Source: CAG-882 sp050874385
GTDB lineage: Bacteria > Bacillota > Clostridia > Lachnospirales > Lachnospiraceae
Direction: 5' to 3'
DNA length: 64,000 nt
NCBI GenBank assembly: GCA_050874385.1
Contig: JBNMKO010000003.1
Coordinates: forward strand, 26,059-90,058
A model generated the notes under the pieces. The model saw nothing but the letters and a program-made list of their open reading frames with translations, did not search any database and had not been told where the DNA came from. The position numbers and the translations under genes were made by a program. Positions 1 to 8,186 of the stretch are shown piece after piece. Within the stretch, counting starts at the first letter, position 1. Every line of letters starts with the position of its first letter.

Positions 1-1
1 C

Positions 2-220
2 CAGAACCACGGCTATGTTGTCGATGAAAAGACAATTTCGCCGGAGCTTGCAGTTCCAAGCTTTTGCAATGTAAACGACGGGACAAATGAGGGACTTTCA
101 TATCTTAAAAAGAATGTGTATACAGTGCAGTTCCACCCGGAGGCGTGTGCTGGCCCTCTTGACACAGGATTTCTTTTTGACAGATTTATAGAGATGATGG
201 GAGGTAAGAAGAATGCCTAA
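2..220 (+). CDS. carA: carbamoyl-phosphate synthase small subunit, 3' end (partial)
   Basis: This is the last 72 codons of the glutaminase subunit of carbamoyl-phosphate synthase; the gene begins outside the window. The subunit hydrolyses glutamine and passes ammonia to CarB for pyrimidine and arginine synthesis. The fragment opens with QNHGY and later has FHPEA, which are the class I glutamine amidotransferase signatures around the catalytic His and Glu. Its stop codon overlaps the first 8 bases of carB, so the two genes are co-transcribed and probably translationally coupled. The identification is strong despite the truncation. Confidence 0.93.
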   Translation, partial: QNHGYVVDEKTISPELAVPSFCNVNDGTNEGLSYLKKNVYTVQFHPEACAGPLDTGFLFDRFIEMMGGKKNA

Positions 221-3200
221 GAATAGTGATATTAAAAAAGTATTGGTTATCGGTTCAGGTCCTATTGTAATCGGACAGGCTGCTGAGTTTGACTATGCGG
301 GAACACAGGCATGCCGTTCTCTCAAGGAGGAGGGCATTGAGGTAGTACTTGTAAATTCAAATCCTGCCACTATCATGACGGATAAGGATATCGCTGACGA
401 GGTATATATTGAACCTCTCACAATCAAGTCTCTTGAGCAGATTATTATAAAGGAGAAGCCGGACAGCATTCTTCCTACACTCGGCGGACAGGCGGGTCTC
501 AACCTCGCAATGGAGATTGCGGAGACAGGTTTTCTTGAGGAGCACAATGTAAAGCTCATCGGTACAACTGCGCTCACAATCAAGAAGGCAGAGGACAGAC
601 TTGAGTTTAAGACGACAATGGAGAAGATTGGTGAGCCTTGTGCGCCGTCACTTGTCGTTGAGAATGTTGAGGACGGTATCGCATTCACCAACAAAATTGG
701 ATATCCTGTAGTTTTACGTCCTGCCTACACACTCGGCGGAAGCGGCGGCGGTATCGCCAACAACGAGGAGGAGCTGGTTGAAATTCTTTCCAACGGTCTT
801 CGTCTTTCAAGAGTTGGTCAGGTTCTCGTCGAGAGATGTATCGCGGGCTGGAAGGAAATTGAGTACGAGGTTATGCGAGACAGTGCGGGCAACTGCATCA
901 CCGTATGTAACATGGAAAACTTAGACCCTGTCGGAGTTCACACAGGAGACAGTATTGTTGTAGCACCTAGCCAGACACTTTCTGATAAAGAGTATCAGAT
1001 GCTTCGTTCATCCGCACTCAACATTATCAATGAGCTTCAGATTACAGGTGGATGTAATGTACAGTTTGCACTTCATCCTACGAGCTTTGAGTACTGTGTA
1101 ATCGAGGTTAACCCAAGAGTGAGCCGTTCATCCGCGCTCGCTTCAAAGGCTACAGGTTATCCTATTGCAAAGGTTGCGGCAAAGATTGCGCTCGGCTACA
1201 CACTTGACGAGATTAAAAATGCCATTACAGGAAAGACTTATGCAAGTTTTGAGCCTGCGCTTGATTACTGCGTAGTCAAAATTCCGAGACTTCCTTTTGA
1301 TAAATTTATTCACGCCTCAAGAAAACTTACCACACAGATGAAGGCTACCGGTGAGGTAATGAGTATCTGCACGAATTTTGAGGGAGCGCTTATGAAGGCT
1401 ATCCGTTCACTTGAGCAGCATGTGGACTGCCTTATAAATGAGGATTACTCGGTTTATTCGGATGAGGATATCGTCGAGATGCTTCACAGAGTAGATGACA
1501 GAAGAATTTATGTAATCGCCGAGGCAATCAGAAGAGGTGTAAGTTACGATATAATTCATGACATAACAAAGATTGATGTGTGGTTTATAAACAAGATTGC
1601 CATACTTGTTGAGATGGAAAATGCGTTAAAGACCGAACCTCTCACAAAGGAACTTCTCTTGGAGGCAAAGAGAATTGAGTTCCCTGACAATGTGATTGCA
1701 AGACTTACAGGAAAGACGACAAAGGATATCAAGGCACTTAGAAATGAGTACGGTATTAATGCCGCATTCAAGATGGTTGATACATGTGCGGCAGAGTTTG
1801 AGGCTACGACACCATATTATTATTCATGTTTTAAGAGTGAAAATGAGGTTATAGAGACTCACCCTGAGAAGAAAGTTCTCGTGCTTGGCTCAGGCCCTAT
1901 CAGAATTGGACAGGGTATCGAGTTCGATTACTGCTCGGTTCACAGCACATGGGCATTTAAGCAGGAAGGTTATGAGACAATCATTGTAAACAATAACCCT
2001 GAGACGGTAAGTACAGACTTTGATATCGCTGACAAGCTCTATTTTGAGCCGCTGACACCGGAGGATGTTGAAAATATCGTTGAGCTTGAGAAGCCGGACG
2101 GAGCTGTAGTGCAGTTCGGTGGCCAGACAGCAATCAAGCTCACAAAGAGCCTTATGGAGATGGGCGTTCCTATTCTTGGAACAAGTGCTGAGGATGTTGA
2201 CGCAGCCGAGGACAGAGAGCTTTTTGATGAGATACTTGAAAAGTGCGCTATTCCAAGACCAAAGGGACACACAGTATTCACGGTTGATGAGGCACTAAAT
2301 GCAGCACATGACCTCGGATATCCTGTGCTTGTAAGACCTTCATACGTTCTCGGCGGACAGGGAATGCAGATTGCGGTTTCCGATGAAGATGTAGTTGAGT
2401 TTATGAACATAATCAACAGACAGGTTCAGGAGCATCCTGTTCTTGTGGATAAATATATTGTCGGCAAGGAAATTGAGGTCGATGCAGTATGTGACGGCGA
2501 GGACATTTTAATTCCGGGTATCATGGAACATATCGAGAGAGCAGGTATCCATTCAGGAGACTCAATCTCAGTATATCCGGCACAGAGCCTTAACGACAAG
2601 GTTATCGCAACGCTTGAGGACTACACAGGCAAGCTTGCAAGAGCACTCCATGTAAAGGGACTTATAAACATTCAGTTTATCGTGAGCCATGATGATGTGT
2701 ATGTAATCGAGGTAAATCCTCGTTCATCGAGAACAGTTCCTTATATCAGCAAGGTTACGGGAATACCTATCGTTAAGCTTGCAACCCGTGTCATAACTGG
2801 ACATACAATAAAGAGCATGGGCTACACACCGGGACTTCAGGCAAAGGCGGACTACATTGCGATAAAGATGCCTGTGTTCTCATTTGAGAAGATTATGGGA
2901 GCAGATATCAGCCTTGGACCTGAGATGAAGTCAACAGGTGAATGCCTTGGTATTGCAAAGCAGTTCAACGAGGCCCTTTACAAGGCATTTCAGGGCGCAG
3001 GCGTGAACCTTCCAAAGCACAAGCAGATTATCATCACTGTGAAGGACGAGGACAAGCCGGACGTTGTAGATATAGCACAGCGTTTTGAGAAACTCGGCTA
3101 TAAGATATATGCAACGCTCGGAACAGCCAGATACTTGAATGAGAGAGGCGTAAATGCAATCAAGGTCAACAAGCTTGAGCAGGAAGCACCTACACTTCTC

Positions 3201-3419
3201 GACCTCATTCTCGAGCACAAGATTGACCTCGTAATCGACAGCCCGTCGAACGGTATCGAGCACAGCGGAGACGGTTTCCAGATTCGCCGTCATGCAATCG
3301 AGACAGGTGTTAATGTTCTCACATCTCTCGACACAGCTCACGCGCTCATCACAAGCCTTGAAAATCAGGACCAGCAGGACATGAGCCCTATCGACATCGC
3401 GACAATCGGAACCAGATAG
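213..3419 (+). CDS. carB: carbamoyl-phosphate synthase large subunit
   Basis: The 1068-residue product makes carbamoyl phosphate from bicarbonate, ammonia (from CarA) and two ATP in the cytoplasm. Length is normal for the family. Two homologous halves are visible, each starting with a GSGP.x.IGQ..EFDY motif (near residues 14 and 555), and each has an ATP-grasp domain with the R(P)(A/S)Y.LGG glycine-rich loop. The C-terminal ~130 residues form the allosteric MGS-like domain. The start overlaps carA, and a GGAGG sequence (189-193) precedes it. A strong terminator follows at 3554-3593. Nothing looks abnormal. Confidence 0.98.
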   Translation: MPKNSDIKKVLVIGSGPIVIGQAAEFDYAGTQACRSLKEEGIEVVLVNSNPATIMTDKDIADEVYIEPLTIKSLEQIIIKEKPDSILPTLGGQAGLNLAMEIAETGFLEEHNVKLIGTTALTIKKAEDRLEFKTTMEKIGEPCAPSLVVENVEDGIAFTNKIGYPVVLRPAYTLGGSGGGIANNEEELVEILSNGLRLSRVGQVLVERCIAGWKEIEYEVMRDSAGNCITVCNMENLDPVGVHTGDSIVVAPSQTLSDKEYQMLRSSALNIINELQITGGCNVQFALHPTSFEYCVIEVNPRVSRSSALASKATGYPIAKVAAKIALGYTLDEIKNAITGKTYASFEPALDYCVVKIPRLPFDKFIHASRKLTTQMKATGEVMSICTNFEGALMKAIRSLEQHVDCLINEDYSVYSDEDIVEMLHRVDDRRIYVIAEAIRRGVSYDIIHDITKIDVWFINKIAILVEMENALKTEPLTKELLLEAKRIEFPDNVIARLTGKTTKDIKALRNEYGINAAFKMVDTCAAEFEATTPYYYSCFKSENEVIETHPEKKVLVLGSGPIRIGQGIEFDYCSVHSTWAFKQEGYETIIVNNNPETVSTDFDIADKLYFEPLTPEDVENIVELEKPDGAVVQFGGQTAIKLTKSLMEMGVPILGTSAEDVDAAEDRELFDEILEKCAIPRPKGHTVFTVDEALNAAHDLGYPVLVRPSYVLGGQGMQIAVSDEDVVEFMNIINRQVQEHPVLVDKYIVGKEIEVDAVCDGEDILIPGIMEHIERAGIHSGDSISVYPAQSLNDKVIATLEDYTGKLARALHVKGLINIQFIVSHDDVYVIEVNPRSSRTVPYISKVTGIPIVKLATRVITGHTIKSMGYTPGLQAKADYIAIKMPVFSFEKIMGADISLGPEMKSTGECLGIAKQFNEALYKAFQGAGVNLPKHKQIIITVKDEDKPDVVDIAQRFEKLGYKIYATLGTARYLNERGVNAIKVNKLEQEAPTLLDLILEHKIDLVIDSPSNGIEHSGDGFQIRRHAIETGVNVLTSLDTAHALITSLENQDQQDMSPIDIATIGTR

Positions 3420-3553
3420 GAAGCTCTTGAAGTTGATTGACAAGCTTGTAATGTGGAAAGTAGGCACATTGGAATAAAATTGTAATATAACAAAACTGAC
3501 AAATCATGCTTGCTATATATTGTTGGCAATGGTTGTCAGAATTGAAGTTTAGA

Positions 3554-3593
3554 AGGGCAATATCAATCAAGTTTTGGTTGGTGTTGTCCTTTT
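3554..3593 (+). terminator. intrinsic terminator of the car operon
   Basis: An 11-bp stem pairs 3554-3564 with 3580-3590, including G-U pairs, with a 15-nt loop, and is followed by a short T run. It lies about 135 bases after carB and before the repeat array. Confidence 0.6.
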
Positions 3594-3610
3594 ATGATAT
3601 TATGAATGTG

Positions 3611-3985
3611 TTGTGGGTATACGAAGTGTGAAAAATAGAAATATACCCAAAGCATAGTGGAGGCTAATTTAGCTGTGGGTATACAAAGCAATAAATTAAG
3701 AAAAAAGCCCAAGTGTCAGTTTAGAGAAAATGCTTTGTGGGTATATGAAGTGCAAAAAATAGAAATATACCCAAAGCATAGTGGAGGCTAATTTAGCGGT
3801 GGGTATACAAGGCAATAAATGAAGAAAAAAGCCCAAATGTAAATGCAGAGAAATTGTGTTGTGGGTATATGAAGTGCAAAAAATAGAATTATACTCAAAG
3901 CATATGGAAAGTAATTGCCTTTTGGGTATGTAGTGTGTAAAATATCAAATAATACCCATAGTTATAAAAGCTGCTTAAAAAAATG
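3611..3985 (+). repeat. 62-bp tandem repeat array, about six units
   Basis: Units begin at 3612, 3674, 3736, 3798, 3860 and about 3921, each opening with a TGTGGGTATA-like sequence at an almost exact 62-bp step. Odd and even units differ, so the array also reads as a 124-bp higher-order repeat. Odd units carry TGGGTATA and its exact complement TATACCCA about 15 nt apart, so each can form an 8-bp hairpin. Even units keep only TGGG/CCCA. The last unit has TGGGTAT/ATACCCA. The array fills the gap between the car terminator and the HAD gene. Its role is unknown, and units are contiguous without spacers. Confidence 0.85.
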
Positions 3986-4008
3986 GTATATAGGAAAGAG
4001 GAAAAAGT

Positions 4009-5541
4009 ATGAATGATTTTGACAGCATAATATTTGATGTGGATGGCACTTTGTGGGATGTGAGGGACGCGGTGGCGCTTGCATGGCGAGACGTTATCAC
4101 GGAGCTTACTGACTGGGAGATAAATTTTGACGGCAAGAGCCTTGGCGCAATGTTCGGAAAGACGATGGATACAATTTTCTTTCATTTTTACCCGAACAGC
4201 ACAAGGGAGGAGTATGAGAAAATAACGGGGACAATTTATAAGAGACAGAAAGAATATCTTATAAAATATGCACCTGAGCTGTATGAAGGTGTGGCAGACA
4301 CACTTGCAAAATTGTCAAAAAAGTATAAGCTTTTTATTGTAACAAACGCACAGCGCGGCTATATAGACACAATTTTTGCAGTGCATGATATTGAGAAATA
4401 TTTTACTGACTGGATGTGCTTTGGGGACACAAATGCGCCAAAAGATGTCACGATAAAAAAAGTGATTGAGCGCAACAATCTAAAAAATGCGGTTTATGTG
4501 GGCGACACACAGGGGGATGCAAATTCCTGTGAGAAGGCTGGTATTCCTATAGTGTACGCGGCATATGGTCTTGGAAATGTTGAGAAGCCGTGGAAGAGTA
4601 TTGATAAGTTTGGTGGGCTTGAGGATATATTTCTTAAAGAGGATGAACATCGCATAACACAGAAAAATACATCAGGGTATAGTGTGTCTGGAAACAGTAA
4701 GTTTGAGAAAAACATCAAAGATGTTAATACATCAAATGATAATGTATCAAATAATAATATATCAGCAGTAAATATTAAAAATACAAATCTTTCAGAAGGA
4801 AATATCACATCATCAGTTGACTTAGAGAAAAATAATAGAAAAAATCAGATATTATGTAATGATTTAGAGACGGATAGCAATGCACAGAAAATCAACACCG
4901 TCATCTTCGACCTCGACGGAACACTTCTCTACACAATAGAGGACTTAGCCGCGAGCACCAACTATGCTTTGGAAAAGAATGACATGCCGCCAAGAAGTCT
5001 TGAGGAGGTGACGGCATTTGTCGGCAATGGTGTTGCAAAGCTTATAGAGAGAGCTGTTGTGCCAGGGACGGACAAGGAGCTTTTTGAAAAGGTTTTTGCG
5101 GATTTCAAGGAACACTACGCGGTGCACAATCTTGACCACACAAGACCATATCCGGGAATTATTGATATGTTGTCCAAGCTTAAAGAGCAGGGCTATAGTG
5201 TTGCTGTGGTGTCAAATAAGCTTCAAAGCGCAACGAAAAGTCTCTGCGAAAATTTCTTTGGAGATTTGATTAATGTTGTCGTTGGAGACAATCCGAATAT
5301 GGCAAAAAAGCCGGAGGCTGATATGGTAAATGAAGCTCTCTACAGACTTGACAGAAGCCGTGCAAATGCAGTCTATGTCGGTGACTCGGAGGTCGACATT
5401 GAGACAGCAAAGAACGCGGGAATGAGCCTTATTATGGTTGAGTGGGGTTTTAGAAAACGCGCAGATATGGAGAGGCTTGGGGCAAAATGCTTTATTGACA
5501 GCGCAGATGGTATATTTGAGGTTTTGCATAAGTATAATTAA
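4009..5541 (+). CDS. tandem HAD-superfamily phosphatase (two HAD domains in one protein)
   Basis: The 510-residue product contains two complete HAD hydrolase domains of the phosphoglycolate phosphatase type. The first has FDVDGT with Asp10/Asp12, and YVGDTQGDA near residue 165. The second has FDLDGT with Asp301/Asp303, then VVSNK and YVGDSEVD. Each domain thus keeps the nucleophile and the Mg-binding aspartates. Between them (about residues 212-295) lies an Asn/Ser/Lys-rich low-complexity linker with no predicted fold. A RBS (AGAGGAAAA) precedes the ATG. The gene stands alone, with the repeat array upstream and a convergent MerR gene downstream. Substrate cannot be assigned. Confidence 0.85.
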   Translation: MNDFDSIIFDVDGTLWDVRDAVALAWRDVITELTDWEINFDGKSLGAMFGKTMDTIFFHFYPNSTREEYEKITGTIYKRQKEYLIKYAPELYEGVADTLAKLSKKYKLFIVTNAQRGYIDTIFAVHDIEKYFTDWMCFGDTNAPKDVTIKKVIERNNLKNAVYVGDTQGDANSCEKAGIPIVYAAYGLGNVEKPWKSIDKFGGLEDIFLKEDEHRITQKNTSGYSVSGNSKFEKNIKDVNTSNDNVSNNNISAVNIKNTNLSEGNITSSVDLEKNNRKNQILCNDLETDSNAQKINTVIFDLDGTLLYTIEDLAASTNYALEKNDMPPRSLEEVTAFVGNGVAKLIERAVVPGTDKELFEKVFADFKEHYAVHNLDHTRPYPGIIDMLSKLKEQGYSVAVVSNKLQSATKSLCENFFGDLINVVVGDNPNMAKKPEADMVNEALYRLDRSRANAVYVGDSEVDIETAKNAGMSLIMVEWGFRKRADMERLGAKCFIDSADGIFEVLHKYN

Positions 5542-5578
5542 GGCAATAAAAAGGATTTTGAATTGAAATTGGATAAAA

Positions 5579-5980
5579 TCATTTAATTCGTTCCGGCACT
5601 AGATTGCTATAATATTCAATTTTACCGGATAGAACATTGTCATAGAAGTTCTGTTTCTGGTCTATGTATGCAACTGCCTCCTGTAGTTGCGTAATAGACT
5701 TGAGCAGGGCTTCTTTTTTGTCTGCAAGAATGACTTTGCGCTTTGGAATAGAATTTTCGCCTTCTAAGCAGAGTGCGAGATATTCTTTCATTTCAGCAAT
5801 ACTCATTCCACAGTTTTTCAGACAGTTAAGGCTTTGAATCCACTTGATGTCGTGTTCACTAAATACTCGATAATTTTGACTGTTACGTTTTACATTGGGA
5901 ACAAGACCTTCGTTGCAATAGAATTTCAGATTTTCGTAGGACATGTTAGTTAGTTTGCAAGCTTCTTTCATTGAATACAC
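5579..5980 (-). CDS. MerR-family transcriptional regulator
   Basis: The 133-residue product has an N-terminal winged-helix MerR domain: YSMKEACKLTNMSYENLKFYC (split: YSMKEA, LTNMSYENLKFY), then EGLVP and a YRVFSEHDI motif. A C-terminal coiled-coil dimerisation helix with a KKEALLKSITQL stretch follows. No conserved metal-binding cysteine cluster is visible, so an effector is unknown. It is transcribed divergently from two aldo/keto reductase genes. A perfect palindrome inside a 19-bp promoter spacer lies between them, which strongly suggests this protein activates the reductase promoter. Similar regulators control redox or aldehyde stress reductases. Confidence 0.88.
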   Translation of the reverse strand: MYSMKEACKLTNMSYENLKFYCNEGLVPNVKRNSQNYRVFSEHDIKWIQSLNCLKNCGMSIAEMKEYLALCLEGENSIPKRKVILADKKEALLKSITQLQEAVAYIDQKQNFYDNVLSGKIEYYSNLVPERIK

Positions 5981-6030
5981 AATACCACCTCTTGAAGTAA
6001 AAATTAACTATTATATTTTAGAAAAAACTC

Positions 6031-6061
6031 TTGACCGGTAGTAACTACCGACTGCTAGAAT
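6031..6061 (+). promoter_or_regulatory. MerR-type promoter and operator
   Basis: The -35 TTGACC (6031-6036) and -10 TAGAAT (6056-6061) are separated by 19 bp, longer than the normal 17. The spacer holds a perfect palindrome, CGGTAGT-A-ACTACCG (6036-6050). This is the hallmark of promoters that MerR-family activators untwist. It reads toward the first aldo/keto reductase. Confidence 0.85.
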
Positions 6062-6104
6062 TGTAACATAAAATGAAAACAGAATCAATAAGGAGGATTT
6101 TATC

Positions 6105-6992
6105 ATGGAATATATTACATTGAGCAATGGAATAAAAATGCCACAGCTTGGTTATGGCGTGTATCAGGTTACAAAGGACGAGTGTGAGCGGTGTGTGCTG
6201 GACGCATTAGAAGTAGGATATCGAAGCATAGACACAGCGCAGAGCTATTTTAATGAAGAGGAAGTTGGCAAGGCGATTGAAAAATCAGGAATTGACCGGA
6301 AAGAGATATTCCTTACATCAAAAGTATGGATTGAACATTTTGGATATGAGGAATGTAAGAAGTCTGTATTGGAATCTATGGAAAAGTTGCGCACAGATTA
6401 TCTTGACCTCATGTTATTACATCAGCCGTTTGGCGATACATATGGAGCATGGAGGGCATTAGAAGAACTTTATGATAATGGAAAACTGCGTGCGATTGGT
6501 ATTTCCAATCATTATGTGGATAGAATGGTTGAGTTTGCAAATTTTACAAGAATAAAGCCAATGGTGAACCAGATGGAAGTACATCCGTTTAATCAGCAGG
6601 TACAATTAAAAGAATGGGCGGATAAATATGATATAAGGTTAGAAGCTTGGGCACCATTTGGAGAAGGAAGAAATGGACTTTTTGAAAATGGAGTATTACA
6701 AAAAATTAGTCAAAAATACGGAAAAACAACAGCACAGGTAATGCTTAGATGGCATATTCAAAGAGGAGTGATTGTAATTCCAAAGTCTGTACATAAAGAG
6801 CGAATGATTGAGAACTTTAATGTATTTGACTTTGAACTGGATGATGAGGATATGAAGCAGATTGCGCAGATGGATACTGCCACAAGTGCATTTTTCTCGC
6901 ATCAGGATCCAGCGATGGTAGAATGGTTTGTGAAGATGGTGGAGGAACGTAAATCACAGCGTGACAGCAGCAAGGAAAAAAAGAATTGGTAA
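6105..6992 (+). CDS. aldo/keto reductase (first of a tandem pair)
   Basis: The 295-residue product is a cytoplasmic NAD(P)H-dependent (beta/alpha)8-barrel reductase of aldehydes or ketones. The catalytic tetrad is visible: Asp43, Tyr48 (AQSYFNE), Lys73 (SKVW) and His106 (LLHQP). The cofactor-binding IPKSVHKER motif lies near residue 225. The start has AGGAGG at 6091-6096. The product ends in a charged tail (KKEERK-type) that its neighbour lacks. It follows a MerR-type promoter and is probably induced by the divergent MerR protein. The natural substrate is unknown; this family also includes 2,5-diketogluconate reductases and methylglyoxal reductases. Confidence 0.92.
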   Translation: MEYITLSNGIKMPQLGYGVYQVTKDECERCVLDALEVGYRSIDTAQSYFNEEEVGKAIEKSGIDRKEIFLTSKVWIEHFGYEECKKSVLESMEKLRTDYLDLMLLHQPFGDTYGAWRALEELYDNGKLRAIGISNHYVDRMVEFANFTRIKPMVNQMEVHPFNQQVQLKEWADKYDIRLEAWAPFGEGRNGLFENGVLQKISQKYGKTTAQVMLRWHIQRGVIVIPKSVHKERMIENFNVFDFELDDEDMKQIAQMDTATSAFFSHQDPAMVEWFVKMVEERKSQRDSSKEKKNW

Positions 6993-7104
6993 GGTAAAAA
7001 CTGTGACTTTTTTGGACATGTTTAACTGTTTCTTTTCAAAAGGTAAACCATATAGAGGAGACTTTTCAAGCATTTATTAATATGGCTGAAAGGACGAGTT
7101 GAGT

Positions 7105-7953
7105 ATGGAATATGTAAAATTGAATAATGGAATAGAAATGCCGATGGTTGGTTTTGGAGTATTTGAAATTTCTGCAAAACAGACAGCACAGTGTGTGTTT
7201 GATGCAATAGAGTGTGGTTATCGTCTTATTGATACCGCGCAGGCTTATTATAATGAAGCAGAGGTTGGTGAAGGAATTCAGAATGCAATAAAAAATCTTG
7301 GTGTAAAAAGAGAAGATATTTTTTTGACAACAAAAGTATGGGTAACAGAATTTGGATATGAAAAAACAAAAGCATCCGTAGAAGAATCAATGAGAAAATT
7401 GAAAACAGATTATATTGACCTTGTATTAATTCATCAATGTTTGTCAGATTATTATGGAGCATATCATGCCTTGGAGGATTTGTATGAAGAAGGTAAAATC
7501 AAGGCAATAGGTATTTCTAATTTCAGTGCCGAGAGAATGGCAGACATTGCAACATTTAATCGAATTGTACCAGCGGTTAATCAAGTTGAAACGCATATGT
7601 TTTGGCAACAGTACGAACTTCATGAATGGATGAATAAATATAATATTCAGCATGAAGCATGGGGACCACTTGCACAGCATCGCCTAAAAGAAGTAATTGA
7701 AAATCCTGTGGTAAAAGGAATTGCCTCTAAATATGGAAAAACACCTGCGCAGATTGCACTTCGCCATCATGTGCAAAGGGGGATTGTTGTAATTCCTAAG
7801 AGTATACATAAAGAGCGTATGAAGCAAAATCTGGATATTTTTGATTTCAAGTTGTCGAATGAGGATATGGAGCAACTTAAGAAACTTGATGAAAATAAAT
7901 CTATGTGGGCAGAATACGACGACCCGATGATTGTACAGTATGCTATGGAATAA
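7105..7953 (+). CDS. aldo/keto reductase (second of a tandem pair)
   Basis: The 282-residue product is homologous to the preceding reductase, with matching starts (MEYVKLNNGI vs MEYITLSNGI) and the same tetrad: Asp43, Tyr48, Lys77, His110. IPKSIHKER is near residue 230. I chose ATG 7105 because it matches the paralogue and has AAAGGA upstream; a TTG two codons earlier (7099) is possible. The gap to the first reductase is 112 bp, so it could be in the same operon or have its own weak promoter. It is followed by a strong terminator at 8013-8068. Confidence 0.9.
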   Translation: MEYVKLNNGIEMPMVGFGVFEISAKQTAQCVFDAIECGYRLIDTAQAYYNEAEVGEGIQNAIKNLGVKREDIFLTTKVWVTEFGYEKTKASVEESMRKLKTDYIDLVLIHQCLSDYYGAYHALEDLYEEGKIKAIGISNFSAERMADIATFNRIVPAVNQVETHMFWQQYELHEWMNKYNIQHEAWGPLAQHRLKEVIENPVVKGIASKYGKTPAQIALRHHVQRGIVVIPKSIHKERMKQNLDIFDFKLSNEDMEQLKKLDENKSMWAEYDDPMIVQYAME

Positions 7954-8012
7954 TGGGAAGATATTCTGATTGTTTGTTGAGGTAAAATTTTATATAGTGA
8001 AATAATATGTAT

Positions 8013-8068
8013 TTCCCTTATTTTATTATTGTGACGAAATCGCAAGGAAAATAAGGGGAATTTTTTTT
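8013..8068 (+). terminator. intrinsic terminator of the reductase operon
   Basis: TTCCCTTATTTT (8013-8024) pairs with AAAATAAGGGGAA (8048-8060) and is followed by eight Ts (8061-8068). Confidence 0.88.
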
Positions 8069-8133
8069 GCGTTTATTTAAAATATGACATACTGTTGTCG
8101 TGTTTTCCATGGTAATATTATCTATGCAAAAAA

Positions 8134-8155
8134 GTAGATTGTAAATATCCGATTG
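8134..8155 (+). repeat. 22-bp dispersed core, copy 1
   Basis: This matches the consensus GATTGYRRATATCYGAYTG with a GT(A) prefix, preceded by an A-rich stretch. It lies about 30 bases before the WYL regulator start. Three other copies occur at 12259, 50888 and 63424. Confidence 0.65.
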
Positions 8156-8186
8156 ACAACAGCGTTTATTATATTAGGAGTATTTT

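Noticed and set aside
293..3467. Several minus-strand reading frames of 60-180 codons opposite carB
   Set aside because: They overlap a strongly conserved plus-strand enzyme, lack RBS, and have compositions expected from the antisense of a coding strand.
3611..3985. Tandem units resembling a short CRISPR array
   Set aside because: Units are contiguous, with no unique spacers, and no cas gene is in the window.
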